A stretch of DNA of 64,000 bases from Pseudohalocynthiibacter aestuariivivens (GCF_011040495.1 NZ_CP049039.1:62001-126000); one strand, 5' to 3'; positions 52,317 through 62,099 are shown, counted from the first letter of the stretch. A program made the numbers and translations. The notes: a model not told the origin generated them from the sequence alone.

Positions 52317-53138
52317 CTACCGCTTGGACAGCAAGTGGACCACATCATTGATCCGGTCCGCAGCCAGTCGGCGGTTTTGTTCCAGCGCATCTGGGCTCAT
52401 CGCCTGAAACTCGCGGTAGATGCCGCGCAGAGTAGCGACCTCGGCGGCAAAGTCCATTTCCTCGCGCAATGCAGCGAGACTTTCGGCACCGCGATGGAAC
52501 GTGCGCGATAATATCGCGGCAGTAGACCCGAGCCGAACATGCTCACCCAACAGGACCGCAGGATTCACGATCCCTTCATGCGCGCGTGCCAGGCCACCGA
52601 TGCCAAAGGCGATACCGGCCGCGCGCAGGGCGGCGCAACCATCTTCCAGCGTGCCATCGGCGATTATCTGGAACATGAATTTCAACCCCATGTCCAGATG
52701 CAGATCGTTGAGGCCGATATGCAGCCTGTTCAGCGGAATGCGCGTGGCGATCTCAGGTAGTGCGTCCAGTGCTGCCTTGGTTTCGACCAGCGGCAGCGCC
52801 TCGGCGCGCCCGTTCAGCATGTCCATGAAGCGCGCCAGATCATCGGCACCGCGGAACATCGGTAGCATGACACTGTCTGCGCCTCGCGCGACCACATCGT
52901 CGATTTCGCGGGCCGAGCCATCATGCAGCGGATTGACCCGCACCAGTATATGCCCGCCGGGAACAGCCTCCCGAAGCTTGGTGACATCATCCGGGCCCTG
53001 GCGGCTTTTCCAGGTATCCAATCCCTTTTGACGCTCGTCCTTGCCCATATATTCCAGATCAACAAAAATCCGGTCCACGCCATTGGCGCTAGCGAATTGT
53101 GCGATAGCCGGATCGTCGGCGATCATATAGAAAAGCAT
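52317..53138 (-). CDS. HpcH/HpaI-family aldolase
   Basis: 273 residues from the ATG at 53138, preceded by AAAGGA at eight bases. TIM-barrel class II aldolase of the HpcH/citrate-lyase beta type: GVDRIFVDLEYMGKDE, GADSVMLPMFRGADDLARF, LPLVETKAALDALPEI. The family uses pyruvate or acetyl-CoA in retro-aldol reactions. An aldolase is not part of the textbook nonulosonate pathways, so it may supply an unusual acyl or sugar-acid building block. Confidence 0.82.
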   Translation of the reverse strand: MLFYMIADDPAIAQFASANGVDRIFVDLEYMGKDERQKGLDTWKSRQGPDDVTKLREAVPGGHILVRVNPLHDGSAREIDDVVARGADSVMLPMFRGADDLARFMDMLNGRAEALPLVETKAALDALPEIATRIPLNRLHIGLNDLHLDMGLKFMFQIIADGTLEDGCAALRAAGIAFGIGGLARAHEGIVNPAVLLGEHVRLGSTAAILSRTFHRGAESLAALREEMDFAAEVATLRGIYREFQAMSPDALEQNRRLAADRINDVVHLLSKR

Positions 53139-53156
53139 GCTGTGTCCTTTGGGCAA

Positions 53157-54974
53157 TCAGGCAGCAGTCTTGGCGATCCAAGCGTCGTCGTTGTCCACGA
53201 AAAGCCGGAACCAGATTTCCAGCGAAATCAGCGCGCGCAGTTGCCGGGTATAGTTAGCAGTGCCAGCGATGTGGTCGCTGATCATCTGCTCGACCATGGC
53301 GGTGTTCACGATTTTGCGGCCCTCAAGACGCCCGTCCAACAGCACGTCGCGGCAATAGCCTGCCAGCGCCTGACGGAACCATTCTCCGACCGGCACGGTG
53401 AACATCTGTTTCTTGCGCCAGGTCAGTGCCGCACCCAGCAGCGGCTCGACCGCCTTCTTGTAAATCCACTTTGTCTGGCCGTCACTCAGCTTGAGGTGGC
53501 CGGGCATACGGAACGCGAATTCAGCCATCCGATAATCGAGGAAGGGTGAGCGTACCTCCAAAGAGTTGGCCATCGCCATGCGGTCGGGCTTGACCAGATT
53601 GTTGCCGGGCAACAGCGTGTTGGTTTCGGCAAAGAGTACCCGGTTGATTGGGTCTTGATGCGGCGCGCGGCGGATTTCGTCCGACAGCGCCTGATAAGGG
53701 TTCGTGTCGTGAAAGGCAGCGTGCAGATCGCCCGTCAGCAGGCGATCCGGCTCATCGTTTTGAAGCAGACCAGACGTCCGGACGAACGCGTCCTCCCAAC
53801 CCGGTTGCAGGTGATCGGTTTTACCGTCGGGGAACAGTGCCAGATATTTCTCGTACCCGGCAAACAACTCGTCACCGCCATCGCCGGTCAACACCATCTT
53901 GACGTCGCGCGCTGCCAATCCGGCCACCTGATCGGTCGGAATAAAGGACACATCGCCATGCGGTTGGTCGCAATGCCAAATGAATCGCGGCCAGAAGGCG
54001 GTGGTATCGTGATCCATCACGTGCATCTCGTGCTGTGTTCCGAATCGCCGCGCGGCCATCTTGGCATAACTGGTCTCATCGAAACGTGGATCGTCAAACC
54101 CGATCGAAAAAGTGTGCACAGGCTCGGTCTGGTAAAGGCTCATGAAACCGACCACCGAAGAACTGTCCAACCCTCCGGACAGGAACGCGCCAAAGGGCGC
54201 ATCCGCACGCATACGGATGCGTGTGGCGTCATCCAGCAGACTCAGCAATCCGGCCTTGCCTTCCGCCTCTGTCATCTCAGGCTCGGGCACGACATCCAGC
54301 AGATCCCAATAACGCGAAATCTCAATCCCGTCCGCACAGCTGATCCGGGCCATATGGCCCGGCGGCAGATGCCGAATACCTTCAAAGACGGTACTGGGCT
54401 GGGGAATGTAGTTCAGCGCCAGATACTGCGCGATTGCCGTCATGTCGGTCTTGTAGCTTTGTCCGTTCGCCAGGATCGCCTTGATCTCCGATCCGAACCA
54501 AAGCCACCCGTCCTCGGGTGTGCCAGCGATATAGAGTGGCTTTACCCCCAGACGATCCCGATAGATCAGCAGGGTCCGCTGGCCAATATCGTAGACCGCG
54601 ATGGCGAACATACCGTTCAGGCGGGTCACAAAATCGGGGCCCCAATGCAGGTAGGCATGCAGCAACACCTCAGTGTCGCCAGTGCTATTAAACACAGCGC
54701 CAAGCGCTTGTAGTTCTGCGCGCAGTTCAATGAAATTGAATATCTCGCCGTTCTGAACCACGACGACCTGCCCATCCTCCGAATAGAGCGGCTGATCGCT
54801 GGCTTCGCTTAGATCAAGGATCGACAGGCGGCGATTGCCGACCACGGCCAGATCGTCGCTAAAATACCCCTGCGCATCCGGCCCACGATGTACAATGCTG
54901 TGCGACATCGCAGCGATTATGTCATCGGCAAGCGGCGTACGCTGAAAACTGAATGATCCAAAAATTCCACACAT
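53157..54974 (-). CDS. asnB: glutamine-hydrolysing asparagine synthase-like enzyme
   Basis: 605 residues, full length. The N-terminal glutaminase has the nucleophile Cys2 (MCGIFGSFSFQ) and HRGPDAQGYF; the C-terminal synthetase has the PP-loop SGGLDSSSVV and MVLTGDGGDELFAGYEKYL. In polysaccharide loci such enzymes often amidate uronic or nonulosonic carboxyls rather than make asparagine. The stop is 18 bases from the aldolase start. Confidence 0.92.
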   Translation of the reverse strand: MCGIFGSFSFQRTPLADDIIAAMSHSIVHRGPDAQGYFSDDLAVVGNRRLSILDLSEASDQPLYSEDGQVVVVQNGEIFNFIELRAELQALGAVFNSTGDTEVLLHAYLHWGPDFVTRLNGMFAIAVYDIGQRTLLIYRDRLGVKPLYIAGTPEDGWLWFGSEIKAILANGQSYKTDMTAIAQYLALNYIPQPSTVFEGIRHLPPGHMARISCADGIEISRYWDLLDVVPEPEMTEAEGKAGLLSLLDDATRIRMRADAPFGAFLSGGLDSSSVVGFMSLYQTEPVHTFSIGFDDPRFDETSYAKMAARRFGTQHEMHVMDHDTTAFWPRFIWHCDQPHGDVSFIPTDQVAGLAARDVKMVLTGDGGDELFAGYEKYLALFPDGKTDHLQPGWEDAFVRTSGLLQNDEPDRLLTGDLHAAFHDTNPYQALSDEIRRAPHQDPINRVLFAETNTLLPGNNLVKPDRMAMANSLEVRSPFLDYRMAEFAFRMPGHLKLSDGQTKWIYKKAVEPLLGAALTWRKKQMFTVPVGEWFRQALAGYCRDVLLDGRLEGRKIVNTAMVEQMISDHIAGTANYTRQLRALISLEIWFRLFVDNDDAWIAKTAA

Positions 54975-54979
54975 TAGCG

Positions 54980-56470
54980 TCAGCCTTCCTGCGCGATAAG
55001 ACGCACAGCGTCGATGATACGGTCCTGGGCTGCGGTGCTCATAGCGCTACCCGATGGTAGGCAAAGCGAGCGCAGAAACAGCCCCGGCGCAACCGCGTCG
55101 CTGCCTGTATGAGGAACAAAGCGCATGCCTTGGCACAGGGGTTGCATATGCATCGGCTTCCACGCGGGGCGGGTTTCGATTCCCTGTGCGCGCAGGGAAC
55201 GCATGAATTGATAAGGGTGCAGATCGATCAGATCTGGATTGAGATCGATCACCGTCAGCCAGCGGCTGCCAATCGAATTCTCTGGGTCACTCTGAAATCC
55301 AATGCCGGGGATGTCCGCCAGTCCATCGCGATAGCGTCGGAAAACCCCCTGCCGGGCAGCGACCCGGTCTGGCAGCAGGTCAAGCTGCCCGCGCCCTATC
55401 CCCGCCAGAACGTTGGACATCCGGTAGTTATAGGCAATCTGTGAATGTTGGTAATGATCCGCCTGGTCGCGTCCCTGCGTAGCAAGAATGCGCGCCCGGT
55501 CGATCAGATCGTTTCGGTCAGATACCAAGGCACCACCGCCCGATGTGGTAATGATCTTGTTGCCATTGAAGGAAAACGCACTGAGCAGGCCGTGCGATCC
55601 ACTGGGGCGGTTTTGGTAGGTAGCACCCAGACTTTCTGCCGCATCCTCGATAACGGGCACACCGTAACGGTTGGCCAGTTGCAGGATGGCTGCCATATCC
55701 GCCGATTGGCCATAAAGATGCACGACAACAATGGCCTTGGGCAGGTTGCCTGCCTGCGCATCGAGAACCAGTTGACGCTCCAGCGCCAGCGGCGACATAT
55801 TCCAGCTGACCGGCTCGGCATCGATCAGCACCGGAACCGCATGTTCGTAGAGGATCGGTTGCAACGAGGCCACGAAGGTCAGGTCAGATACATAGACACG
55901 GTCACCCGGCACTGTGTCGAGAACCCGCAATGCCAGATGCAGCGCTGCCGTACCCGACGACAAGGCCAGCGCTGACTTACGGCCACTGACCTCGGCCAGT
56001 CTGTGCTCGAAGGCCTCTAGGTTGGGGCCCGCAGGAGCGACCCAATTGTCGGCGAAAGCTTCGTGGATGTAATCCATCTCGGCCATGCCGATATGTGGCG
56101 GTGACAGCAGGATCATGCCTTCCAGAGAGGTCCGGTCAACAAGCCCCACAGGGTGTTCCTTGGCGTCGCACAGGACGACCACCTGAATCGCATGGGCATG
56201 CATCGTTTCGAGAATCGCTTGTCTGCTGGCATCTTCAGGCAGCATGACGGGACGTTTTGCGCCGAAATAGGACATCGGCGTTTGTAGATCCGCCCCTTCC
56301 AGAAGGGCGCGCCGGATATCGCCATCGCTCACGGTCCGCACGGCATGACCGTCGGCGTCCAGAATAATGCATAACTTGATCTGGCAGCTGTCCAGCGTCT
56401 CCATCGCGGAGCGAATTGTCGTCCGGGATGAAATGGTATGGTTCTCGAAAATCACGCTATTATTTCTCAA
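54980..56470 (-). CDS. CBS-domain/DegT-type aminotransferase fusion
   Basis: 496 residues. Residues 1-120 form a CBS pair (CIILDADGHAVRTVSDGDIR; VVVLCDAKEHPVGLVDRTSL) and 123-496 a PLP-dependent DegT/DnrJ/EryC1/StrS aminotransferase (SSGTAALHLALRVL; VIEDAAESLGATY; FSFNGNKIITTSGGG with Lys305). It fits the sugar 4-aminotransferase of legionaminic or bacillosamine synthesis (LegC-like). CBS domains are known on the PtmE nucleotidyltransferase of that pathway but I do not know them on the aminotransferase. Possible nucleotide-controlled enzyme. Confidence 0.87.
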   Translation of the reverse strand: MRNNSVIFENHTISSRTTIRSAMETLDSCQIKLCIILDADGHAVRTVSDGDIRRALLEGADLQTPMSYFGAKRPVMLPEDASRQAILETMHAHAIQVVVLCDAKEHPVGLVDRTSLEGMILLSPPHIGMAEMDYIHEAFADNWVAPAGPNLEAFEHRLAEVSGRKSALALSSGTAALHLALRVLDTVPGDRVYVSDLTFVASLQPILYEHAVPVLIDAEPVSWNMSPLALERQLVLDAQAGNLPKAIVVVHLYGQSADMAAILQLANRYGVPVIEDAAESLGATYQNRPSGSHGLLSAFSFNGNKIITTSGGGALVSDRNDLIDRARILATQGRDQADHYQHSQIAYNYRMSNVLAGIGRGQLDLLPDRVAARQGVFRRYRDGLADIPGIGFQSDPENSIGSRWLTVIDLNPDLIDLHPYQFMRSLRAQGIETRPAWKPMHMQPLCQGMRFVPHTGSDAVAPGLFLRSLCLPSGSAMSTAAQDRIIDAVRLIAQEG

Positions 56471-57136
56471 ATTATCTATGGATATCTATAGATTGCGTTT
56501 TCATAGTCTAGGCTGCCCTGCATGTCTATGGGTGTAGATCGGTATGGCCCACCGCTCCCCCAGACCGCCCCGAAAGGCGAGTCACCAGAGTCGAATTTGT
56601 GCCCTTGTGCGCCGATTTTGTCCATCGCTATTCGTTTGACGCTTTATCAGTGCCAGATCAATGTCAGAATTTCCTGTGCCGGGAACATTTCTTGGCGACA
56701 GGCATAGGCCCCCACACCTTCTGGCACGGACGATTAGGGTCAGAAACGGCAGCGCCTGTTAGGCTCCGCGCAGCGCTACGTCCTTTCTGTTTGGTCAACT
56801 GATTGATAATTATACCGTATTCTATCATCAACTTACTTCGCGCGCAGCAATGGGAAAGCAGACTTGATTCCGACTATACATCTGATTAATAGGGTCCCCG
56901 GTGGCCAAAGCGGTTGGCCGAATTCAATCATATAGGTATCAGAGAGGTTTTCCTTCCATATCAGTGCGTTATCCGGCAGCATTTTGCGGGCTGGATGTAT
57001 CGCATTTATGTTCGGTTTCTCTATTTCAAAGATTCGATCTCCCTGAAAAGTTGCCGCGTGATAGATATATAATCTCCTTTAGAGAACGGCCCTATTGATG
57101 CCGGGAATAATTGACCCACGGAAAGGACTATTGCGA
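56471..57136. other. 660-base divergent region with promoter candidate
   Basis: AT-rich region between the leftward synthase operon and the rightward amidotransferase operon. TATAAT at 57068-57073, with CTGAAA 19 bases upstream, is a possible rightward promoter about 65 bases before the start. Small frames at 56522 and 56901 look accidental. The region is long and AT-rich enough to hold regulator sites such as those of H-NS-like proteins, but none is recognisable. Confidence 0.4.
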
Positions 57137-58459
57137 ATGGCCCGCAAACCTAACGCGCTCGATATTAACCTGAATATGTCCCTGTTTGAGCCGGGAGCAT
57201 CGAATCTGCCGCGCAAATATGGCCTGCCCGAGCGGGTGCAGTTCTGCAACAAATGCGGGGTGTCCAATCAACGCCCGAACTCGGCTGTCGAGTTTCAGCA
57301 CACCGAGAAATCTGAAAAGAAGACCATCAATTTCGACGATAGCGGCGTTTGTGATGCCTGCCGTACGGCCGAGCGCAAAACCGCCGAAATCGACTGGGAT
57401 GAACGCGAGGCGAAGCTGGTCGCACTCTGTGATCGTTTCCGGAGCCGCAATGGGTCTTACGACTGCCTGGTGCCGGGGTCCGGCGGCAAGGACAGCTTTT
57501 ACCAGTCGTGGATGCTGAAATACAAATACGGCATGAACCCGCTGACCGTGACCTGGGCTCCTAACATCTATACAGACTGGGGGCGGCATAATTTTGATGC
57601 CTGGATTCATTCAGGCATGGACAACTACCTGATGACGGCCTCCGGACGCTCCAAGCGTCTGCTCACGCGACTCGCGGTTGAGAACATATTTCACGCGTTC
57701 CAGCCGTTCATCATTGGTCAGAAATGCTTTGCGCCAAAGATGGCCCTGATGTTCCAGATTCCGCTGGTCTTCTACGGTGAGAACGAGGCCGAGTATGGCA
57801 ATCCGATCGACGACAATGCCGAAGCACAGCGGTCCTACGACTACTTCGCCTCCTCAGGCGAGGAGAATATGTTCCTGGGCGGCGAAAGCGTCGCCAGCTT
57901 AAAGGCCGATTTTGGGATGAGCCAGGCCGACCTGACCCCCTATCTGCCCTCGGATGTTGAGCCGCTGCGCAAGTTGGGCGCTGAGGTACATTATCTGGGA
58001 TACTACCTAAAATGGCACCCGCAAGCGGCCTATTACTTTGCAGTTGAGAACGGTGGCTTCAAAGCATCGCCGGAACGGACGGCTGGCACCTATTCCAAAT
58101 ACAATTCAATCGACGATAAGATCGACGATTTCCATTACTATACAACTTACATCAAATTCGGAATCGGCCGCGCCACCTATGACGCCAGCCAAGAAGTCCG
58201 CTCTGGCGATATCGCCCGCGAAGAAGCCGTGGCCCTGATCCGCCGATATGATGGCGAATTCCCCGAACGCTGGGCCGAGGAAATATTCGAATACCTGAGC
58301 ATCGACGAGAAAAGCTTCCCCGAAGCGCATAAGATGTTCGAACATCCCATCATGGACCGTGCCTATTTCGAAGCCCTTACCAATAAGTTCCGGTCCCCTC
58401 ACCTGTGGCAGCATGACGGCACCGACTGGTCGCTGCGTCACCGCATCGAACAGATCTGA
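57137..58459 (+). CDS. N-acetyl sugar amidotransferase (PseA/WbpG-like)
   Basis: 440 residues from the ATG at 57137 (MARKPNALDINLNMSLFEPG), preceded by GGAAAGGA. Zinc-ribbon-like pairs FCNKCG (37-40) and VCDACRT (72-75), then the ATP pyrophosphatase PP-loop LVPGSGGKDSFYQSWMLK (113-120), followed by the family core GQKCFAPKMALMFQIP and FYGENEAEYGNP. With HisH and HisF partners such enzymes convert acetamido to acetamidino groups on sugars (WbpG in Pseudomonas, PseA in Campylobacter). Confidence 0.9.
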   Translation: MARKPNALDINLNMSLFEPGASNLPRKYGLPERVQFCNKCGVSNQRPNSAVEFQHTEKSEKKTINFDDSGVCDACRTAERKTAEIDWDEREAKLVALCDRFRSRNGSYDCLVPGSGGKDSFYQSWMLKYKYGMNPLTVTWAPNIYTDWGRHNFDAWIHSGMDNYLMTASGRSKRLLTRLAVENIFHAFQPFIIGQKCFAPKMALMFQIPLVFYGENEAEYGNPIDDNAEAQRSYDYFASSGEENMFLGGESVASLKADFGMSQADLTPYLPSDVEPLRKLGAEVHYLGYYLKWHPQAAYYFAVENGGFKASPERTAGTYSKYNSIDDKIDDFHYYTTYIKFGIGRATYDASQEVRSGDIAREEAVALIRRYDGEFPERWAEEIFEYLSIDEKSFPEAHKMFEHPIMDRAYFEALTNKFRSPHLWQHDGTDWSLRHRIEQI

Positions 58460-58470
58460 GGCGCGGAATC

Positions 58471-59232
58471 ATGCGTAATTTGCGTCTCATTCCGCGGCTC
58501 GACGTCAAGATGGAATGGCTCATCAAGGGCGTCCAGATGGAAGGTTGGCGAAAGGTCGGCGACCCGGCGGAATACGCCAAAGCCTATGCCGATGCCGGCG
58601 CTGACGAACTGTTGTTCATGGACGTCGTTGCGAGCCTGTACGAGCGCAACAGCTTGCATGACATCGTAAGTAAGGTCGCCTCAGTAGTCTTCGTGCCGAT
58701 GACGGTCGGCGGCGGCATCCGCACAGTTGAGGATGTCAGCGCCATGCTGGCCTGTGGGGCTGACAAGGTCGCGCTGAACACTGCGGCCACGCGCAATCCC
58801 GAATTGATCACCGATGTCGCCAACCGCTTTGGGGCACAGGCTACTGTTGTCTCGATAGAAGCGATCCGCGACAAGGGTAGCTGGCTGGCAATGACAGATA
58901 ACGGGCGTAACCACACTGGGCGCAACGTCATCGAGTGGGCCAAGGAAGCCGAAGAGCGCGGCGCGGGCGAATTGATCATCACCTCCATTGACCGTGAGGG
59001 CTTGGGGCACGGTTACGATCTGGACCTGATCCGACTGGTGACCGAACAAGTGAGAATTCCGATCGTTAGTGGTGGCGGTCTGGGAACCACCGACCATCTG
59101 TCCGATCTGATCGACAAAACTCAGGCTTCGGCGGCGTCTGTCGCGCAGGCGCTGCATTGGAAGAAGCTGAATATGTCTGATCTGCGCGACACGCTGAACG
59201 CCAATGACTGCTTTGTCCGCCGCCTGACCTGA
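58471..59232 (+). CDS. HisF-like cyclase/synthase subunit of glycan type
   Basis: 253 residues. TIM barrel with the HisF start RLIPRLDVKMEWLIKGVQME, AGADELLFMDVVASLYERNS, VGGGIRTVEDVSAMLACGAD, and the closing ADKVALNTAATRNPELI. In true HisF the start is VKGVxFxxLRDAGDPVE; here it is GVQMEGWRKVGDPAEYAK, as in LPS-type HisF2. It partners with the HisH at 59880 and follows PseA/WbpG directly. Confidence 0.9.
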   Translation: MRNLRLIPRLDVKMEWLIKGVQMEGWRKVGDPAEYAKAYADAGADELLFMDVVASLYERNSLHDIVSKVASVVFVPMTVGGGIRTVEDVSAMLACGADKVALNTAATRNPELITDVANRFGAQATVVSIEAIRDKGSWLAMTDNGRNHTGRNVIEWAKEAEERGAGELIITSIDREGLGHGYDLDLIRLVTEQVRIPIVSGGGLGTTDHLSDLIDKTQASAASVAQALHWKKLNMSDLRDTLNANDCFVRRLT

Positions 59233-59235
59233 CCG

Positions 59236-59859
59236 ATGACAGGCAGCCCGGATTCTCTTGCTATCTGCTTATTCGGTGCCGGCGGCCATGGGCGCGGGAT
59301 CGCGGCGCAGATTGCGCAAATCACCGGTGTGATGCCCGTCTTTGCCGATGGCAGCCTGCCGGTTGGGACCATGATTGGCGAAGCTCATGTGCATTTCACT
59401 GATCTGCGCGATGTCGCGGCGCATGATTTGCTGATCACAATCGGGGCGGCAGATGTGCGGCGCAAATATCAGGTTGAGGCTTGTGCACTTGGCTGTCGGT
59501 TAACCACGTTCATCGCTGATCCGGGGCAATATTTCTCACCGCCACCAGGGCTTGGCACCGTCGTTCTCAGCGGGGCGGTGGTCAATGCCGAAACCCGGAT
59601 AGGAGAAGGCGTGATCATCAACAATGGTGCGATCGTGGAACATGGCTGTTACATTGGTGATTTCAGCCATATCGCGCCGGGCGCTGTCGTGGCCGGGGAC
59701 GCACATGTCGGGGCTGATGTTTGGATCGGCGCCAATGCGACCGTGTTGCAGGGGATCACGATTGCCGATGGCACGACTGTGGGCGCTGGCGCTGTGGTCA
59801 CCCGTGATATAAGCGCGCCTGGCACATATATCGGTCTGCCGGCCCGCAAGGTGGAATAG
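59236..59859 (+). CDS. NeuD-type left-handed beta-helix acetyltransferase
   Basis: 207 residues. N-terminal Rossmann-like part (CLFGAGGHGRGIAAQIA), then hexapeptide repeats: GAVVNAETRIGEGVIINNGA, IVEHGCYIGDFSHIAPGAVV, DAHVGADVWIGANATVLQGI, ending TYIGLPARKVE. Probably acetylates an amino or hydroxyl group of the nonulosonate or its precursor (NeuD/LegH/PglD role). It lies inside the HisF/HisH operon, showing that amidino chemistry and acylation belong to one pathway. Confidence 0.88.
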   Translation: MTGSPDSLAICLFGAGGHGRGIAAQIAQITGVMPVFADGSLPVGTMIGEAHVHFTDLRDVAAHDLLITIGAADVRRKYQVEACALGCRLTTFIADPGQYFSPPPGLGTVVLSGAVVNAETRIGEGVIINNGAIVEHGCYIGDFSHIAPGAVVAGDAHVGADVWIGANATVLQGITIADGTTVGAGAVVTRDISAPGTYIGLPARKVE

Positions 59860-59879
59860 AAAAGCAAAAGGACATTTTG

Positions 59880-60524
59880 ATGCAATCGCCTTCTTGTGTT
59901 GTGATCGATTATGGGATCGGAAACGTCTTTTCCGTCATGCAGGCCCTGCGCCAGCTCGGAACGAACGTGGAACTAAGTGCCGACCGGGATATCATTCTGG
60001 CGGCCGACCGGGTCATCCTGCCCGGCGTGGGTGCCTTCGGCAAAGCGGTGGATACGCTGCGCGATATGGGTCTCGACAACATCGTGCGCGAATTCATCGC
60101 GACGGAACGCCCCTTTCTGGGGATCTGCGTCGGCATGCAGGTGTTGATGGAGCGCGGGCAGGAATATGGTACACATGAAGGACTGGGGTTCTTTAAGGGT
60201 GAGGTGACGCGTATTGATCTGGCCGACGAGACGGGCGAAAAACTGCGCGTGCCGCTGATTGGTTGGAATACGCCGGTTCCCACTACAGAGGACCGCTGGC
60301 AGGGTACGCCGTTTGCCTCCACGCCTCCGCAAACGGATTATTATTTCGTACACAGCTATTCAGTGGATGCCTCTGATCCTGCCGATGTCGCCGCGACAGT
60401 ACCCGTGGGTACCGGCCATGTGACTGCCGCCATACAGCGCGATAATATCACAGGCGTTCAGTTCCATCCCGAACGCTCTGCAAATGGCGGACAAGCCTTT
60501 CTGGCCGGTTTTCTGGCGTTATGA
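59880..60524 (+). CDS. HisH-like glutamine amidotransferase
   Basis: 214 residues from the ATG at 59880. Class I GATase: VVIDYGIGNVFSVMQAL, ILPGVGAFGKAVDTLRDM, nucleophile Cys83 in FLGICVGMQVLME, and His196/Glu198 in VQFHPERSANG. Supplies ammonia through the HisF-like barrel to the PseA/WbpG reaction, by analogy with the P. aeruginosa O-antigen genes. Ends four bases into the next gene. Confidence 0.9.
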   Translation: MQSPSCVVIDYGIGNVFSVMQALRQLGTNVELSADRDIILAADRVILPGVGAFGKAVDTLRDMGLDNIVREFIATERPFLGICVGMQVLMERGQEYGTHEGLGFFKGEVTRIDLADETGEKLRVPLIGWNTPVPTTEDRWQGTPFASTPPQTDYYFVHSYSVDASDPADVAATVPVGTGHVTAAIQRDNITGVQFHPERSANGGQAFLAGFLAL

Positions 60525-61777
60525 TATCACCCACACCGAGTACAGCGCGCGGCTACCCGCAGTCTGGCAGTCTGGATGTTCTCTTCGTTAGCTATGGGGG
60601 CGGGCATATTCAGGCAATTCTGCCCGTAGCGCAGGCCTTGCATGACGCGGGAAAAAATATCTGCATTTTCGCGCTGACAACTGCCGCCGCCGTCGTCGAG
60701 AAATCCGGCCTGCCCTATTTCACCTATGCGGATCTACCACAAGCGCGCGAGCAGGCGGTCATCGCCACCGGTCAACGCCTGGCAGCACAGATGCCTGCAA
60801 ACAACGTCCTTCCCGCCGCCGAAACCCAAGCCTATCTGGGCATAAATTATCTGGACATGGTCGCCAGGCTGGGGCCCGAAGAGACGGATCAGGCGTGGGA
60901 AAACGGCGGGCGGCAGCATTTCTTTCCGCTGCCCACCATGATCCGTGTGCTGGAAAATCTGGCGCCCAGACTGATCATGGCCACGAACTCTCCACGATCG
61001 GAACAGGCTGCCATCGACGCGGCCGGAACAGTGGGAATACCGGCGCTGTGTCTGGTGGATATGTTCGCACTACAAGAAGTGGCTTGGCTCAAAAAACCTG
61101 GTTTTGGCCGACAGCTTTTCGTCTTCGATGAAAGCGTCCGACAAATGCTCATCAATCATGGACGGCCTGCCGAGGATATCGTCGTGACCGGGAATCCAGC
61201 ATTCGACAGCCTGTATGATCCCGCCACGATCGCGGCGGGACAGCGCCTGCGCGACGATCGGGGCTGGGGTCAGGATGGCAGGATCAGCCTGCTCTACGCC
61301 AGCTCGCCCGAGCCAGAAAAGCACCCGTTTACCGGTGAACCGGCTAATCCCGCCCTGCCGCGTGATTTGGAATATCACCTGCGCGAATTGATCGACGCTG
61401 ATCCGCAATACGAGTTGATCATCCGCCGACACCCCAGTGAAGATCAGGCCATCGCGACCGGTGAGCGTGTCTATGCCAGTCCTCGGTCGGATGATATTAA
61501 TGCGTTGGTCCATGCCGCTGATGTCGTGATTGTCATCGGCTCAACCGTTGGCTTGCAAGGCTATCTTGCCGGAACGCCCGTTCTGAGCGTGGAATGCTCG
61601 GTCTTCAGCAAAGACGCTCCGTTCGGCGACTTCGGCATGAGCACTGCCGTAGAGGATTTTGATGCAATCGCCGTGGCGCTGAAGGAAATCAGAACCGGCA
61701 GGCGCGATGTCGAGGGCCAACGTCCCAGAACGGCCGTTTCAAGAATTCTTGCCGAAGTGGAACACTATCTGCATTAA
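60521..61777 (+). CDS. GT-B-fold glycosyltransferase-like protein
   Basis: 418 residues. Starts DVLFVSYGGGHIQAILPVAQ, an N-terminal GT-B pattern like MurG. The C-terminal half has LLYASSPEPEKHPFTGE, YELIIRRHPSEDQAI and VVIVIGSTVGLQGYLAGTPV, a GT-B acceptor/nucleotide site. Could be the nonulosonyl or amino-sugar transferase for this glycan, though a hydrolase of the PseG type is not excluded. The start overlaps the HisH stop. Confidence 0.72.
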   Translation: MISPTPSTARGYPQSGSLDVLFVSYGGGHIQAILPVAQALHDAGKNICIFALTTAAAVVEKSGLPYFTYADLPQAREQAVIATGQRLAAQMPANNVLPAAETQAYLGINYLDMVARLGPEETDQAWENGGRQHFFPLPTMIRVLENLAPRLIMATNSPRSEQAAIDAAGTVGIPALCLVDMFALQEVAWLKKPGFGRQLFVFDESVRQMLINHGRPAEDIVVTGNPAFDSLYDPATIAAGQRLRDDRGWGQDGRISLLYASSPEPEKHPFTGEPANPALPRDLEYHLRELIDADPQYELIIRRHPSEDQAIATGERVYASPRSDDINALVHAADVVIVIGSTVGLQGYLAGTPVLSVECSVFSKDAPFGDFGMSTAVEDFDAIAVALKEIRTGRRDVEGQRPRTAVSRILAEVEHYLH

Positions 61778-62099
61778 GCTGCCCGCACCGACTTAATCGG
61801 GCGGAACACCGCTCAGACCGCCAAGCGAAAATCAGGTCCAGAATCGTCTGTCACAGACTTATGTCGCGATCGATTTATCCTTGGGCCAGATCAATGATTT
61901 CGAGAAGATTCTGCATTTTTCAGGCATTTTACGAAAACGCATGGCTTCTGACCCATCACGAAACCTCTCAATGCGGCCTTCCTGTAACAAGCGGGGACTT
62001 TTATCAGAGTTAGGTGGGTTCTTTGACTTGCAGCTTGCAGTGGATTTCGTGCAAACGAGGGTAGAGCGGTGAAAATCGCGGATCGCACAAAGGGATAAC
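61778..62099. other. intergenic region upstream of wza
   Basis: About 320 bases. AAGGGATAAC precedes the ATG at 62100 and serves as ribosome site. The middle is relatively AT-rich and probably holds the wza promoter, but I found no clear -10. No gene seen. Confidence 0.35.
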
